From the NCBI GenBank assembly GCA_014529385.2, contig CM043944.1, positions 78,323,884 through 78,387,883 on the forward strand: a DNA stretch of 64,000 nucleotides, written 5' to 3'. The notes beneath the pieces were generated by a model. That model searched no databases. It was not told where the DNA came from and worked only from the letters and a program-made list of their open reading frames with translations. The stretch is from Adiantum capillus-veneris. Taxonomy: Eukaryota; Streptophyta; Polypodiopsida; Polypodiales; Pteridaceae. The translations under genes were made by a program, and so were the position numbers. Below are positions 26,629 through 38,033 of the stretch, piece by piece (the first letter of the stretch is position 1; each line of letters begins with the position of its first letter).

Positions 26629-27200
26629 TGGGAAGCTTTCTCTATCGTTGTTGACCATGGTGCAATGTAACAACAATATGGCGATCAACCCCAAGATATT
26701 TTACATAGGGTAGCTGATAAAGTTCTAGTTTTCCTTAAGAATGACAAGACCAAGGATCTAGATGAGAAGAAAGAGTTTGGAAAGCTACTAAACAATGCAC
26801 GCACAGGCAAAGATTGGGAAACTTATTATAGATTACAATGATGGTTGTAAAGTTGGTATCGTGGGTGCAGGAGAAGCACTTGATCATGCCATTGGTGTTG
26901 CTATTGAGTTTGCATACAAAGAAGAAGATAAGAGTGACTTGGATGATGTGCAAGAAGACAACTAATAAATAAAATGAGGGTACAGATGTGGAGACACAGG
27001 TTATGCAGATGGTGGTATTGATGATGATGATGTTGAAGAGGCTAATGAGGTTTGAATGTCCAAGATATTGATTCCCAGTGGCTACATAGAAGAAGATAAG
27101 TCAAGTTTATGGTAGCATCGGCCCCAACAAATCTAGAAGCTTGTTGAACAAGTCTTAAAGATGTTAGATAAGGGAGAGGACAGGGAGGTACCATATTTTC
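26629..27200 (+). pseudogene. BRR2-like U5 snRNP helicase, N-terminal pseudogene fragment
   Basis: Interrupted plus-strand frames follow the N-terminal region of BRR2, the DExH helicase of the U5 snRNP that unwinds U4/U6 during spliceosome activation. Recognisable in order: QQYGDQPQDIL and VADKVLVFLKND, then (frame change) IGKLIIDYNDG, GEALDHAIGVAIEF and SDLDDVQED, then GGIDDDDVEEANE, LNVQDIDSQWL, and EQVLKMLDKGEDREV. At least three stops or frameshifts occur, and only about 190 of more than 2000 residues are represented. The colinear, intron-free order could reflect a retrocopy or a fragment of one exon. None of the helicase motifs are present. Assignment rests on remembered family sequence. 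Confidence 0.75.
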
Positions 27201-29988
27201 TCATTGGTATAGCTATCTTAGTTTGCTAGTGGAGTAAATTAACTCTTTGAAATACCAAGAACAACACCCTCATGTGAAAGATTCTTTAATTGGCTTGCTA
27301 GGGCATGTGTCTTATGGCATAAGAACTTAATATCCCCCCCCCCCCCCCCCCCCCCCCCCCTCCCTTATGCATACGGTACGAGCATGAAATAATGGGGGGC
27401 TACCCCTATTGTATGCTTATGTATGAACTCTAAAACCCCCCCTCTTGTACACTCACGTGATACCATACAAAAATCCATAGTGAATCCCGCGAGCATCAAC
27501 ATCTTTAGGCTCAAATTGAGCTTCAATGTGTGGCAATAAAAAACATGGTGGATTTGTATGTTTTATGTACATGGTGGACACATGATTTGGACATGACATT
27601 ATGGTGGTCGTGTGACTTGATTATGTGATTGGAGGTTTGCTATGCGGTATGATATGCATATCATATTGCTCTTGGAACCTAGTTTGGGTTGAGGTTTCTT
27701 GAGTTCATTTGCAAAGTTACTTTGAGACTATGGCAGGTATGTTGCTTGATATTCTTCAAAATATTATGTTCAATCAAAATTAATTAAGAACTGGTGCTTT
27801 ATTTAAAGCTACATTCTAGGTTAATAATACATGTGCACGAGCAGACATTCCCACAAGCAAAGGCATGCATACATGTTACATCTGATTGCTTGGCGATTAA
27901 AGAAATGCACAATCTAATGTAGACTTTTCTCATGCCACACTAATATTTGAAGATATCATTAGTGTAATATTAGCACTAAAAAGCTCAAAAATAATGTTTC
28001 AATTGCAAAAGTTTGAAAATCGAAGCTCGCAAATAAAAAATCCCCTTTCAAAACCTGCTTGCTGCTGCCATGAGTCTCAAAATTCTTTTCATATTGGTTG
28101 AGTGGTTGGGTGCCCAAGGGTACCAAGGCCACCCAAGGGGTCATTCACCCCAAAGGGACAAGCCTCAAAGGAGCCATACATGAACGGAATTGGTTCATGG
28201 AAAGCTACAAAGCATCGTCAAGGCTTCGCATGACTTTGTCTATACATATTTTTTGACAGATTTTCTAGAACTTGCAAAACTCTCCATGCATGAAAACCAA
28301 ATTTTGTTGAGCTTGGAGGTGAAAAGGGGTGCAAAGGCATCATGCAAAAAGGATTACCCGAGCCATGTAGATTCATGCAAAGAGGAGCGAGGACGTGCAC
28401 AGGCGAGGCCATGAAAATTCTTGCACACTTGAGACTGGGGTAGGGTTGATCCGAAAAAAATTACAAATTTGAGTTCAAGGTTGTGTGACGCGAAGAAAAG
28501 CTTATGCAGGATGACTGGGAAAGCAAGCCAAGAGAAGTGCATAAGCCAGACCAGGCAGGCAAGGCTACAAATAGCATGGCTCGTACCATCACACAGTTTC
28601 ATGACTTCATGCTTGAGTAGATGGTAAACAACATGATCAAGAAGCACATCTTCTCCCATGCATGGCTTCAGACAGAGCCACCTCAATTAAATTTTTGATG
28701 CAAAGCCTAAGGTCTGTTGCTAGCTTTGATAATAATTGCAAACATGTCCTGTATAGCTCAACATGGTCAATCCTTTATTTTGGAGTTTTGGATTTGAATT
28801 TTTGCTAGGGCATGGACCATATGTAAGTTTTTTGAGATAGATGTTGTTGAAAATGACAATGATTAGTACCCAACATGATTAGAATTTTGATCTTATGAGG
28901 TTGATCACGACATGATTGTACATGGTGAAGCAATGCTTCTACACATGTGAGGCATCCTACATAGGCTAATCACGCCACGTAGTAATACAACATCCAACAC
29001 CAAGGGTGGTGATTCAACAAGTTGGTAAGCAAGTTTAATTTATAGATTACAATTTTGAACTCATTAAATTTTGCAAAATTTTCTCCAAAGCTAGCTTGGC
29101 AAGAAAAATTTGCTTTGGTCAAGAAGGGTTTTTGAAGTTAGATGGAGTTTGATAGCTAAGCTATTTTGTCTCAACATTGAGCAATCTAAGGTACTATTAT
29201 GATTCTCAATAAGACGTACAATTTGACAAGGCCGATTCTCTATGACATCTCAACAAGATCAATTTTCTTTTGCCTTGACATTTGTATGTTAGCACAAGTT
29301 ACTATTAGTTATGGGTACATAGTCTCCATCATGTGTTATCCTTCCGATATACTTATGTGAAGCACAACTTCAATTTTAGGCAGATTGCATAAAGGCTTTC
29401 AACGTTTAGAATATGCTATCAGCATACGAACTTGGGGGGACTCTGCAACATGTCTGGATGATATTTCACTAGCTGTCACTATAAACCAAGCCAAGAGGGC
29501 ATGCATGGTACATACAAAAACTCTCAATCCAACAGCATACATGGATATGAGCCAGATTCAAGCAAGGATAGCCCGCACCACATAAATAGATTGAAAATCA
29601 CAAGCGAGTATTTACTTCTGAATTTCAAGACAATTGGCCACAGAGGGGTGACAAGCTTAGTAAATTTGAAGGTCTTCTTGTTTTTTTGTATGTCCAAATT
29701 TTAAATTAAACACGATCTTCTACTTTGCAATCCATACCAGAAGCAAGGCTTCTACCCCATGCCAATGTACTACTCATTAACTTGGGATCAAGACCAAAGG
29801 CAGAGTCATTTGGAGTTTTTTTAATAAGAGGATATAAGCTCACATTTTATGTTTTGCAACATTCAATTGTGATGTATCCATGCTTGTACAGATTGTGCAA
29901 GGCACATATGGTATCCGTATCCAAGGGCCATCTTTATTTGCATGCCTGGCATGCTAGTAAGGTGGAAATAATTCCACCAAATCATTGT
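27201..29988. other. no gene recognised
   Basis: About 2.8 kb without recognisable coding, apart from the C homopolymer at 27334-27360. Several open frames of 60-110 codons on both strands (for example 28190-28414 plus, 28354-28686 minus) resemble nothing I know. Confidence 0.45.
27334..27360. repeat. C homopolymer, 27 bp
   Basis: An unbroken run of 27 C on the plus strand (G on the minus strand). Confidence 0.95.
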
Positions 29989-30069
29989 TTACGCTTCCGC
30001 TATAACACTAGCTACTCTATCAAGGACGAGATAAGACCTTGTTTGATTCCAATATTTTTCTTGATAGTT
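29989..30069 (-). pseudogene. 3' part of a minus-strand open frame split by Cop-C
   Basis: Reading the minus strand across the Cop-C insertion, with one copy of the target duplication, the frame at 34753-35163 continues here without interruption to a TAA at 29989-29991. That gives 164 codons in total. No family is recognised, and splice sites or a chance open frame cannot be excluded. Confidence 0.35.
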
Positions 30070-30074
30070 ATTGT

Positions 30075-30297
30075 TGTTACCATATACATGTGGTAGTGAT
30101 GTGTGTGAACACACTAGGACCGCCGATGCATTTTTTCCCTCTTTAGGAGGTTTTTTTCCCCGAGCATTGTATATACGCCCATCACTCTAGGGCTATCTAT
30201 CTTTCCATTGCACACTAAGTAACACACTCTCTATTGTGTGCCTTGAGCTTCCTCTTCTCCAAGTTGTGTGCGTTTCTCTGCAACCCTAATTCCAACA
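30075..30297 (+). repeat. Cop-C 5' LTR (223 bp)
   Basis: TGTTACCATATACATG to CTAATTCCAACA. It matches 34526-34752 with scattered substitutions and a small indel near position 190. Confidence 0.93.
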
Positions 30298-30299
30298 AT

Positions 30300-30311
30300 T
30301 GGTTTCAGAGC
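30300..30311 (+). promoter_or_regulatory. primer binding site, variant tRNA-Met type
   Basis: TGGTTTCAGAGC lies two bases after the LTR. It differs at one base from the usual TGGTATCAGAGC. Confidence 0.8.
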
Positions 30312-30628
30312 AGGATACGTCCTCCCGGGCTTAGTCGCCAGCTACTCTAGCACACACCTGCTCACTTTCTCCGATTACAGTGAGGTTTGACGAGCTCATA
30401 GAGCTCGGTTTGCTCAGATTTTTGATTCGGGTTCATTTCGGCCTTCGTTTCCACTACAGGCAGGTCTTCACAGACAATTTTGTAATTTTGTGCAAAATTT
30501 TTGTCAGTGTCGTTTTTTGCATAACAGGTGCATTACAGTCTTCTACGGTTTGTGCTATATATCACATGTTGTTCCCACTCTGTTTCTCCTATTTTTGGGC
30601 AGTTTTCACATCAGGTGCAACATTTACC

Positions 30629-31357
30629 ATGGCTGACAATAACACAGATGTCTTCAAGATGTTTGCTGTTGAGGACAGGTTGGATGGGGACAATTACCCT
30701 ATGTGGGCTTATATGATGCAACACGTTCTTGTGTCAAAGGGCGTCTGGAATATTCTGCAGGGCATTGATGTACGTCCTGGTTCTGAGGATGTAGGCGATG
30801 TTGAGGATGTTGCAGGTCTTTCCGCAAGGATTGCTGCTATTAGAGTTGTTTTGCCTACGACAGAACAAGCTCGTTGGGATGTAAAGGATGCGCAGGCTCA
30901 TGCATTGATTGCGTTGTCTGTGAAGCGCAGCATTGTTTCTCACATCCGTTCAACAAAATCTACAAAACAGGCTTGGGATATTTTGGCTAGCCTTTATGCA
31001 AGTCGCAATGAGGCTAAAATTGCTTTGCTGCGTAAAGAACTGGAGTCGAAGATTATGCATGAGGAAGATGATATGGACACTTTCCTTGCTAGTCTCAAGG
31101 ATATCAATGAGCAACTTATTTCTGTAGGTGAAGTCATTTCAGACAGTTCCCTTGTGCAAACTGTTCTTGATGCCTTACCAGATTCTTACCAGACTTTTGC
31201 TAGTACTTGGAGACTTATGATCCAAGGAAATCCAAAAGTTGTCAAGTTTGATGCATTTTGCACATTGCTGTTGCAAGAGTCACTTTCCAAAAAAAACAGG
31301 ACTAGACAGCGTGCAATTGAGCATGCTTTTATTGCTTCTCAAAGAAAGGGTGGTAAC
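30629..31357 (+). pseudogene. Cop-C gag, truncated at the deletion
   Basis: ATG at 30629 (MADNNTDVFKMFAVEDRLDG) is chosen because the upstream 80 codons of the open frame look like leader. The protein holds the copia UBN2 gag domain (NYPMWAYMMQHVL, TKQAWDILASLYASRNEAK, TFLASLKDINEQL). After ASQRKGGN the sequence jumps to the end of the protease region in another frame, so the zinc knuckle that binds element RNA is missing. Intact homologues assemble cytoplasmic particles. Confidence 0.88.
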
Positions 31358-32334
31358 TTGTTGATGCACTTTATGTACCTGGGATCAAGAAGAATCTCTT
31401 GTCTGTATCCACACTTGCTAGACTTGAACTTGTAGTCAAATTTGTGGATGACAGATGTACATTTCACGATCTCAGTTTTGGTGATGAAATTGTTGCATCT
31501 GGCCTTTTGTGCCGTGGGCTGTATAAGCTCACTTTGTATGACAAGTGTGGACAAAATTTTACAAATGCTATTGCAGATTCAAGGGCCATTTCAGATGCAA
31601 AACTTTGGCATGCATGTTTTGGTCATCTGAATTTTGCCAGTTTGCTGCATTTGCAGAAATTTGATATGGTTGCTTCTTTGCCGCCTCTTGAAGCACCTGT
31701 CAAACATGTTTGTGAAGGCTGTATTTTGGGTAAGATACAACGTTCTAAGTTTCCAAAGGATGGTTTAGTTTGGGCCACATGTAGGTTGCAGCTTGTGCAT
31801 AGTGATGTTTGTGGGCCCATGCAAACTCCGTCCTTGGGCAATTACTTGTACTTCGTGACTTTCATTGATGATTACTCCAGGCATGCATGGGTATTTCCAC
31901 TTAAAGCGAAGTCCAAAGTTTTTATTTGCTTCAAACAATTTCTGGCTATGGCTGAAAAAGTCTCGAAATGTACTATGGGCACCCTCCGTTCCGATTGAAG
32001 GGGGGAGTATATGTCTCATGAATTCAATGCATTTCTGGCTAGTCGTGGGATAAAACACCAATTTACAGTGCCTTATACACCTCAACAAAATGGTGTTGTT
32101 GAGAGGAAAAATAGGTCACTTACGGAAATGGCACGATATATGGTCAAAAGTCAAGCTTTGCCGCATTCTTTTTGGCTTGAGGCCATCATGTGTGTCACTT
32201 ATGTACTAAACAGGTGTCCTACGAAAGCTTTGCAGTCTATTACTCCATATGAAGCATGGCATGATAGAAAGCATTCTATTGAGCACATGCGTGTTTTTGG
32301 CTGTTTGGCATATGCTTTGGTGCCACAAACATAG
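31358..32334 (+). pseudogene. Cop-C protease end, pre-integrase and integrase
   Basis: It starts within the conserved LYVPGIKKNLLSVSTL that normally follows the protease. The pre-integrase motif KLWHACFGHLNFASLLHL with a C..C pair (CEGCILGK) and the integrase core come next: HSDVCGPM, FIDDYSRHAWVF, then a TGA at 31996-31998, then TPQQNGVVERKNRSL with the catalytic glutamate. It ends at a TAG (32332-32334) after GCLAYALVPQT. The DSG protease active site is absent, so the particle proteins could not be processed. Frame is constant through 34122. Confidence 0.9.
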
Positions 32335-34122
32335 CTCAAAAAATTGGATGATAAGGCTGTCAAATGTATTTTTGTTGGTTATAGTGCTGAAAGCAAAGGT
32401 TACAGGTTATATCATACGCAAACAAAACGTTTTCTGGTTTCACGGGATGTAGTGTTTGTGGAAGATTCTGTTCAGCCCTTGCTGTCATGTACTAGAGACA
32501 ATAATGTAAGCTCACAGGACATTTATGACACTTTGTTGCCACTTTTCAGTGGTGGATATACGAATGTAAGTTCCAATGAGGCAAATGTACAACCTATGGG
32601 GGTTTCATAAAATGTTATAGATCAGCCTATTACTGGTGCAGATGTACATGATGTACTTGATGAGGAAAGGGCTGAAAATGAGCAGGCTAGAGGTATGCCA
32701 AAATGGTTGGTGCACACTTTGCCTGATAGTAAATTGGATGCACCTTTGTCTAGTCGTACTTGTTCAGGCTCTTGCCATGTATCTTATGTATCAGATTGTT
32801 ATGCTTTGGCTGTGTCCAACTTACATGATGTTGAGGAGCCTGTGTCTTTTAAGGAATCACATAATTCAGAAAATTGGATGCTTGCCATGCAATCAAAATA
32901 TGATGCACTTATAGAAAATAACACATGGACTTTATGTGATTTGCATCCTGGCAAAAATTCCATTGGTAAGAAGTGGGTTTACAAGTTGAAACGCAAGCCG
33001 GATGATGAGATCGATCGCCATAAGGCTCGACTTGTTGCAAAAGGTTATGCACAACAAAAAGGCATAGATTATGAAGAGACTTTTGCTCACACTTGTCGTA
33101 TGACTACTGTGTGCTTTCTATGTGCATTGGCGGCTCATTTTGGTTGGGATGTACATCAATCAGACATTGTTACTGCTTTCTTGAATGGTGACATATTTGA
33201 GGAAGTTTATGTAACGCAGCGTCACATTTTTTTCATAAAAGGACAAGAGGACAAAGTGTGCAGATGTAAGAAGGCTTTGTATGGGTTGAAGCAATCTTCT
33301 CTTGCTTGGTATGAGAAAGCTGACACTCATTTGGTCAAACAAGGCTTTTGTAACAGTCCAATAGAAAGCACATTGTAAGTAAAGCATGAGGGTGATGTAC
33401 TTCTCATTGTGGTTCTTTATGTAGATGATTTGCTGATCACTGGACCAAATGAGAGACATATTGATGAATTTAAGGCTGATTTGAATGCAACTTTCAAGAT
33501 GAAAGATTTAGGGTTGATGCATCATTATTTGGGCATACAGTTTAAGCAGTGTGATGGTGGTATTGCCTTGTGTCAGAAAAGTTACATAGAGATATTGCTA
33601 TGTAAGTTTGGACTTGAGGATTGCAAACCTATTGCCACTCCCATGGAAATAGGTTTGAAGTTGATTCTACATGATGCTGGCAATCCTACTGATGTCACTC
33701 TTTACCAAACTACCGTTGGCTGCCTCATTTATGTATGCAACATGAGGCCGGATATTCAGTTTGCAGTCTCACAGGTCAACAGATTTATGCATAGCCCAGG
33801 GTCTAAGCATTGGTAGGCTGTCAAGAGGATTTTTCGCTACCTTAGTGGCACTTTACATCTTGGCTTGTTTTATCCCAAGGGGGGATCATTGCCACCAAAC
33901 TTATATGCTTTTTCGGACTTAGATTGGGCTGGATGTTTTGACACACGAGTGTCCACAAGTGGTTTTTGTTTCATGCTTGGTAGTTCAGGTATATCATGGT
34001 TGAGCAAGAAGCAACCTACTGTGGCCACTTCAAGTTGTGAGGCTGAGTACAGGGTAGTCTTCACAGCTACGGTTGAGTGTGTATGGCTCAGACACCTTAT
34101 GGCTCAGACACCTTATGGCTGA
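32335..34122 (+). pseudogene. Cop-C integrase tail, reverse transcriptase and RNase H
   Basis: Same frame as integrase, with stops at 32608-32610, 33376-33378 and 33814-33816. The integrase tail (KCIFVGYSAESKGYRLY) is followed by the RT: KKWVYKLKRKPD, DVHQSDIVTAFLNGDI, KALYGLKQS and the catalytic YVDDLLITG near 33420. Then come RLIYV-like and SDLDWAGC...STSGFCF motifs of copia RNase H, ending ATSSCEAEY. At 34122 a tandem duplication breaks the frame. These domains would copy element RNA into DNA. Confidence 0.92.
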
Positions 34123-34178
34123 GTACAGGGTAGTCTTCACAGCTACGGTTGAGTGTGTATGGCTCAGACACCTTATGG
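34041..34178 (+). repeat. nested tandem duplication in the Cop-C RNase H
   Basis: About 62 bp beginning GGCTGAGTACAGGG recurs at 34117 with a 76-bp period. Inside it a 16-bp unit (GGCTCAGACACCTTAT) is itself doubled at 34085 and 34101. Confidence 0.9.
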
Positions 34179-34450
34179 ATGATTAGGGTGTTGGACAGGA
34201 CACTGCCAACACTATCTACACTGACAGTCAGAGCGTATTGTTAGTTGCGAGGAACCCATATTTTCATGCTCGCACAAAGCACATTGACGTGCATTACCAC
34301 TATGTTAGGGAGAGGCTCTCAATAGGAGAGATCAGCTTGGCTTATGTGCCAACGCAGGACAACCTTGAGGATCTTTTCACAAAGGCATTGTCTCGTGAGA
34401 AGCTTGAAGCTTTCCGCAAAGATTTGGGCTTACTCCCCTTTGTGGACTGA
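34179..34450 (+). pseudogene. Cop-C RNase H C-terminal end
   Basis: The shifted frame carries ARTKHIDVHYHYVRERL and AYVPTQDNLEDLFTKAL, the conserved C-terminal copia motifs, and ends naturally at TGA 34448-34450. It is separated from the rest of RNase H by the duplication at 34117. Confidence 0.9.
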
Positions 34451-34513
34451 TCATGTCCTCAGGGCATGGCACTTCCCTTTACTCATGTGCCAGCTCTTGT
34501 TCACTGCATCACT

Positions 34514-34525
34514 CTAGGGGGGATT
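34514..34525 (+). promoter_or_regulatory. polypurine tract of Cop-C
   Basis: CTAGGGGGGATT directly precedes the 3' LTR. Confidence 0.75.
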
Positions 34526-34752
34526 TGTTACCATATACATGTGGTAGTGATGTGTGTGAACACACTAGGACCACCGGGGCATTTTTTCCCTCTTTAGGAG
34601 GTTTTTTCCCCTGAGCATTGTATATACGCCCATCGCTCTAGGGCTATCTATCTTTCCATTGCACACTAAGTAACACACTCTCTATTGTGTGCCTTGAGCT
34701 TCCTTTGTCTTCTCCAACCTGTGTGCGTTTCTTTGCAACCCTAATTCCAACA
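34526..34752 (+). repeat. Cop-C 3' LTR (227 bp)
   Basis: Same termini as the 5' LTR, followed by the target duplication ATTGT. Confidence 0.93.
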
Positions 34753-35163
34753 ATTGTAGGGGTTATCCATAGCTATGATCTTTGACACAATAGCGATTGA
34801 GGCTAGTATATTTGCTTGTGTTCGTTGCATATGATTGCAGTGACCGACATTGTATAACACTGGGTATATGCACAAAGTGCATACACTAAAAATGATGTTT
34901 TCGGAAATGGCCTCGCTATTAAGGAACTCATTCATGGGATAACATGAATCCACTAAGAGAGCTTCAAGGCAGGTAATCTCTTGTTTTAAACACCAAAGGA
35001 TATCTAGTATGACTACCTTCTTTTTTGTGTTGGGACTCTTTCTCTTCTTTTCATGGGGAGAAATGATTGTTTCAAGATCCAGTTTTGAATACAATTCCAC
35101 AGATCTGCTATTTATTTTAAGAACTGATTGTGTTTGTAGGAGCGGTATTTTCAAGGGTACGAC
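34753..35163 (-). pseudogene. 5' part of an unknown minus-strand open frame split by Cop-C
   Basis: About 137 codons are open on the minus strand from just after a TGA at 35164-35166. Without the copia insertion they run in frame into 29989-30069. There is no ATG at the left edge, so the region would be an exon or a partial gene. Sequence such as CLEALLVDSCYPMNEFLNSE looks protein-like, but I recognise no family. A chance open frame is possible. Confidence 0.35.
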
Positions 35164-36413
35164 TCAGCTAATGAAAAATCACTCCCTAGATGTTGAGGGT
35201 TATGGATTGGTCTCCTCACAGTTTTACTTTCAAGGAAAGCATTCCTTAATCTGCCAAGGGGTAGCATATATGTTCACCTTATCAAGTTGCTTACAATCAC
35301 TATTGGTGACACGATAGACTATGCTGGTCACAGTTAACTCATAGTTTAAGGAATTTCGATGTAGAATCTAACCAAGGGGTTTGGATTGTCAAGGAAACAT
35401 CCAGGGTTATCGGTTACATATTGGTTTATTTTAATTAGTCTCTCATTGAATGCCTAATAGGTCAAAGAAATATTAGGCCTCTCGATGCTTAACTTTGGGT
35501 AATGTACATTTCAAGTTTTCAAAGTACACTTGACCTTCGGGTAAATGTAAGAAATTTTCCACTTCCTAGGAAAGCATATGTTTTGGTTTGTTCTGGCACA
35601 TGTTGTTAGTCACAAGGTATGCAACATGGTCTAGAAACTCGTGGAGTTTGGTTAGCTAGTGTGGAGCAAGGTTCATGAGCGTCCCTCTCACTCCTGTCAT
35701 TGAGTGTTTACATTTACCTCCATACACAAGTACATCTTGTACTTGATGGATGTCATTTTTCTTGGCATCATTATGTGAGACATATTCTACATGTGGAGAA
35801 TATGAGTCTCTAGGACTAATACTGGTGCATGTTATTCCAATTATGTGTTGCGACAGAGTCCATAGGCACTAGTAAGATCCATGTAGTAGACCATTTCGAG
35901 AATGTCGTATTAGTTATAATTTCAATGGCTAAAAATTATCAGTTACATAGTAAGACTTGTTAAGGTTACAAGACTATTGAAAAATATTAAGAAAAGGTTG
36001 TATATGCATATAGCAAGGCTATGTATTGTTAATGAAAATGTTTCATTGTTTGTATCTAGATGTGACTTATTTTTCACATTCAATTATGGTTCAAAATGTT
36101 TTAGGGACACTTTCAAGTGATTGTAGTGGGAGGTATTTAGTTTTTTCCATAGAGCAATTTACCCTCCTGTTCCATGTGAGCTATGAGCATAACACCTACC
36201 ATATGCATTGGCAACTATAGTCATAAAAATGTAGGTTCGGATCACTTTTTGCCAAATGCATGCACACTAAGTGTTATGGGTCCTAGTGTTTAGCAAAGGC
36301 AAATTTGGAGCAACATAAAAATTCATGAAATTGATCGCTTATGAAGCATTTTGCACTGTAGGTGCAATATCTCTACGAGATTTATTGTGGGATCTACTAA
36401 TCACATCAGACGT
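35164..36413. other. no gene recognised
   Basis: About 1.2 kb of AT-rich sequence without recognisable features. It ends in ACGT, the left target duplication of the TRG element. Confidence 0.45.
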
Positions 36414-37960
36414 TGATGGGGGCTTTTCACAAGCCAAGCTCCCATACCCCTCTTCTCTTGTCCCCACCCCATGGAAACCTCCTCTTAGGGAGGGAGTGAT
36501 AAAAGGCATTGGAAAAGTAAGGAAAAAAAAAAGTATGATTATGTAAATATATGAGAAAGATAAAATAGGCCACCTCATGCCTGCGGGGCAGCCCATCCCC
36601 ACCTTGCCTCCTTTTTCTTCACTGTTGCCCCGTCGTGTGTCCCTTTTCCTCTCCTCCACTCAAAAGGTCAACCCCCTCTCTCTTCCCCTTGGCCTTTCTC
36701 CTTTCTCTCTCCCCTCAAGCTACCCCACCTCTCACCAATAATGCATTCTAACTCACCAATAATGCACTCTAACTCACATGCAACTTATCCTATCTTCCAA
36801 AATAGTATACCCCACCCCCACTTTCTCTCTCCTATCATATCCCATGACCCAAATACCCCCCCCTCTCTCTAAAGAGCGCCATGTCTCTTGTCTTGTAGCT
36901 AAATAACCTTCCCCACACTCACACACACTCAGTTTCACTGAAAAAGGTGTCCACAGACCCATCCCCACCCGGTGGTTACCTGATTTTTCTTGTGTTCACA
37001 CATATCTGCACACAGATTCACCTCTGAACACACTCCCCTCTCTCCCCTCTTTTAATTACCTTATTCTCCATGTCATCTCTCACTTTTTTTCATCAACCCA
37101 TCTCTCTCTCTTAGTCTCTCTCTCATGAGACTGTTGTTCTGGCACATATACACACAGCTAGACAAGTAGGGCCCACAGTCACATGGCCTATGTAGATAAT
37201 GATTTCTTCATTTCTAAATTCTAGAATTTCTCCCCCCTCCTCCCCTATATAAAGAGGGGTCACCATCACACTAAACACACACAACATCACCAAAGAACAC
37301 ACTATGCACTGTGTGTGCCTAGTGCACACACACACACCCACACCATCACCATCACCGCAATCACCATGCTTGTCTTGAGCATGACCTCTACACCCTTGGC
37401 TATGGAAGATGAAGGGCAACTAAATGAAGGATGATGGCCATAACCCTCGTGCGAGTCTTCGCCATCAACTCCCACCTATCCGCCATGTGCTCTACCACTC
37501 TCTCCCTTCTCATTCCCCTACCCTATGCTCCCCATTTCATCGCCTTATTCTCTAAAGAAAGCTTGAGGTTTTGTGAGTATGTTTTCTTGCAATGTTTTGC
37601 CCATGTGAGGTGTGCGGAATCGCCACCTAGTCTTGTGTTTTGGAGTGAGCTTGTGTATGTGTGAAGGGTGTGCGGATTCGCCATCCTTTTGTGGTGCCTA
37701 AGTACTAAGCCGCTATACCCCCTCCCTCACTCTCTCTCTCTCTCTCTCACTTGATCTCATTTCCTTTCCTCTTCATCATTACTCCCAAGCATCCATCTCT
37801 CTTGGATGAAAACTTTGTTATGGTGGTGTGTTGTTTGCGTCCTAGCCGCTGAAGCTAGGTGGTGCCCCTGTTTGCTTTACCATGACAGGCTCGAGGCGCG
37901 CCATTCGGTCCCCGGTGTTTTAGAGGCCGTCGGGGTTCGGGGTTCGCTTTGCTCCCGTCA
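36414..37960 (+). repeat. TRG 5' LTR (1547 bp)
   Basis: From TGATGGGGGC to GCTCCCGTCA. The plus strand is strikingly pyrimidine-rich from about 36590 to 37130. A TATA box is at 37246. A 61-codon frame starting at 37806 occurs in both LTRs and is not treated as a gene. Confidence 0.93.
37246..37253 (+). promoter_or_regulatory. TATA box in the TRG LTR
   Basis: TATATAAA inside CCCCTATATAAAGAGGGG, a strong plant-type core promoter, at the same place in the 3' LTR (42110-42117). Transcription would start about 30 bp downstream and define the R region. Confidence 0.75.
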
Positions 37961-37962
37961 TT

Positions 37963-37979
37963 TGGTGCCCCCACAGAGG
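37963..37979 (+). promoter_or_regulatory. probable TRG primer binding site
   Basis: TGGTGCCCCCACAGAGG begins two bases after the 5' LTR. It has the TGG expected opposite a tRNA CCA end. It is not the tRNA-Met type used by the other elements here, and the tRNA was not identified. Confidence 0.6.
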
Positions 37980-38033
37980 ATCTTTTCATGAAACCCTTCA
38001 GTTTACAAGACTGAAACCCCTAAAGTATTGTGA

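Larger units (their letters stand above)
30075..34752 (+). mobile_element. Cop-C, complete-ended Ty1/copia element with internal deletion (inactive)
   Basis: A 4678-bp element with LTRs of 223 and 227 bp (TGTTACC...CCAACA), a primer site next to the 5' LTR, a purine tract before the 3' LTR and a perfect 5-bp target duplication ATTGT (30070-30074, 34753-34757). Gene order is gag, integrase, RT, RNase H, as in copia. A deletion joins gag directly to the pre-integrase region, and several stops interrupt pol. The short LTRs still differ at multiple sites, so the insertion is not recent. Confidence 0.93.

Noticed and set aside
37806..37991. 61-codon frame with a signal-peptide-like start (MKTLLWWCVVCVLAAEA), repeated at 42670
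   Set aside because: It lies inside both TRG LTRs, so its conservation is explained by LTR duplication. Similarity between LTRs is not evidence of selection.
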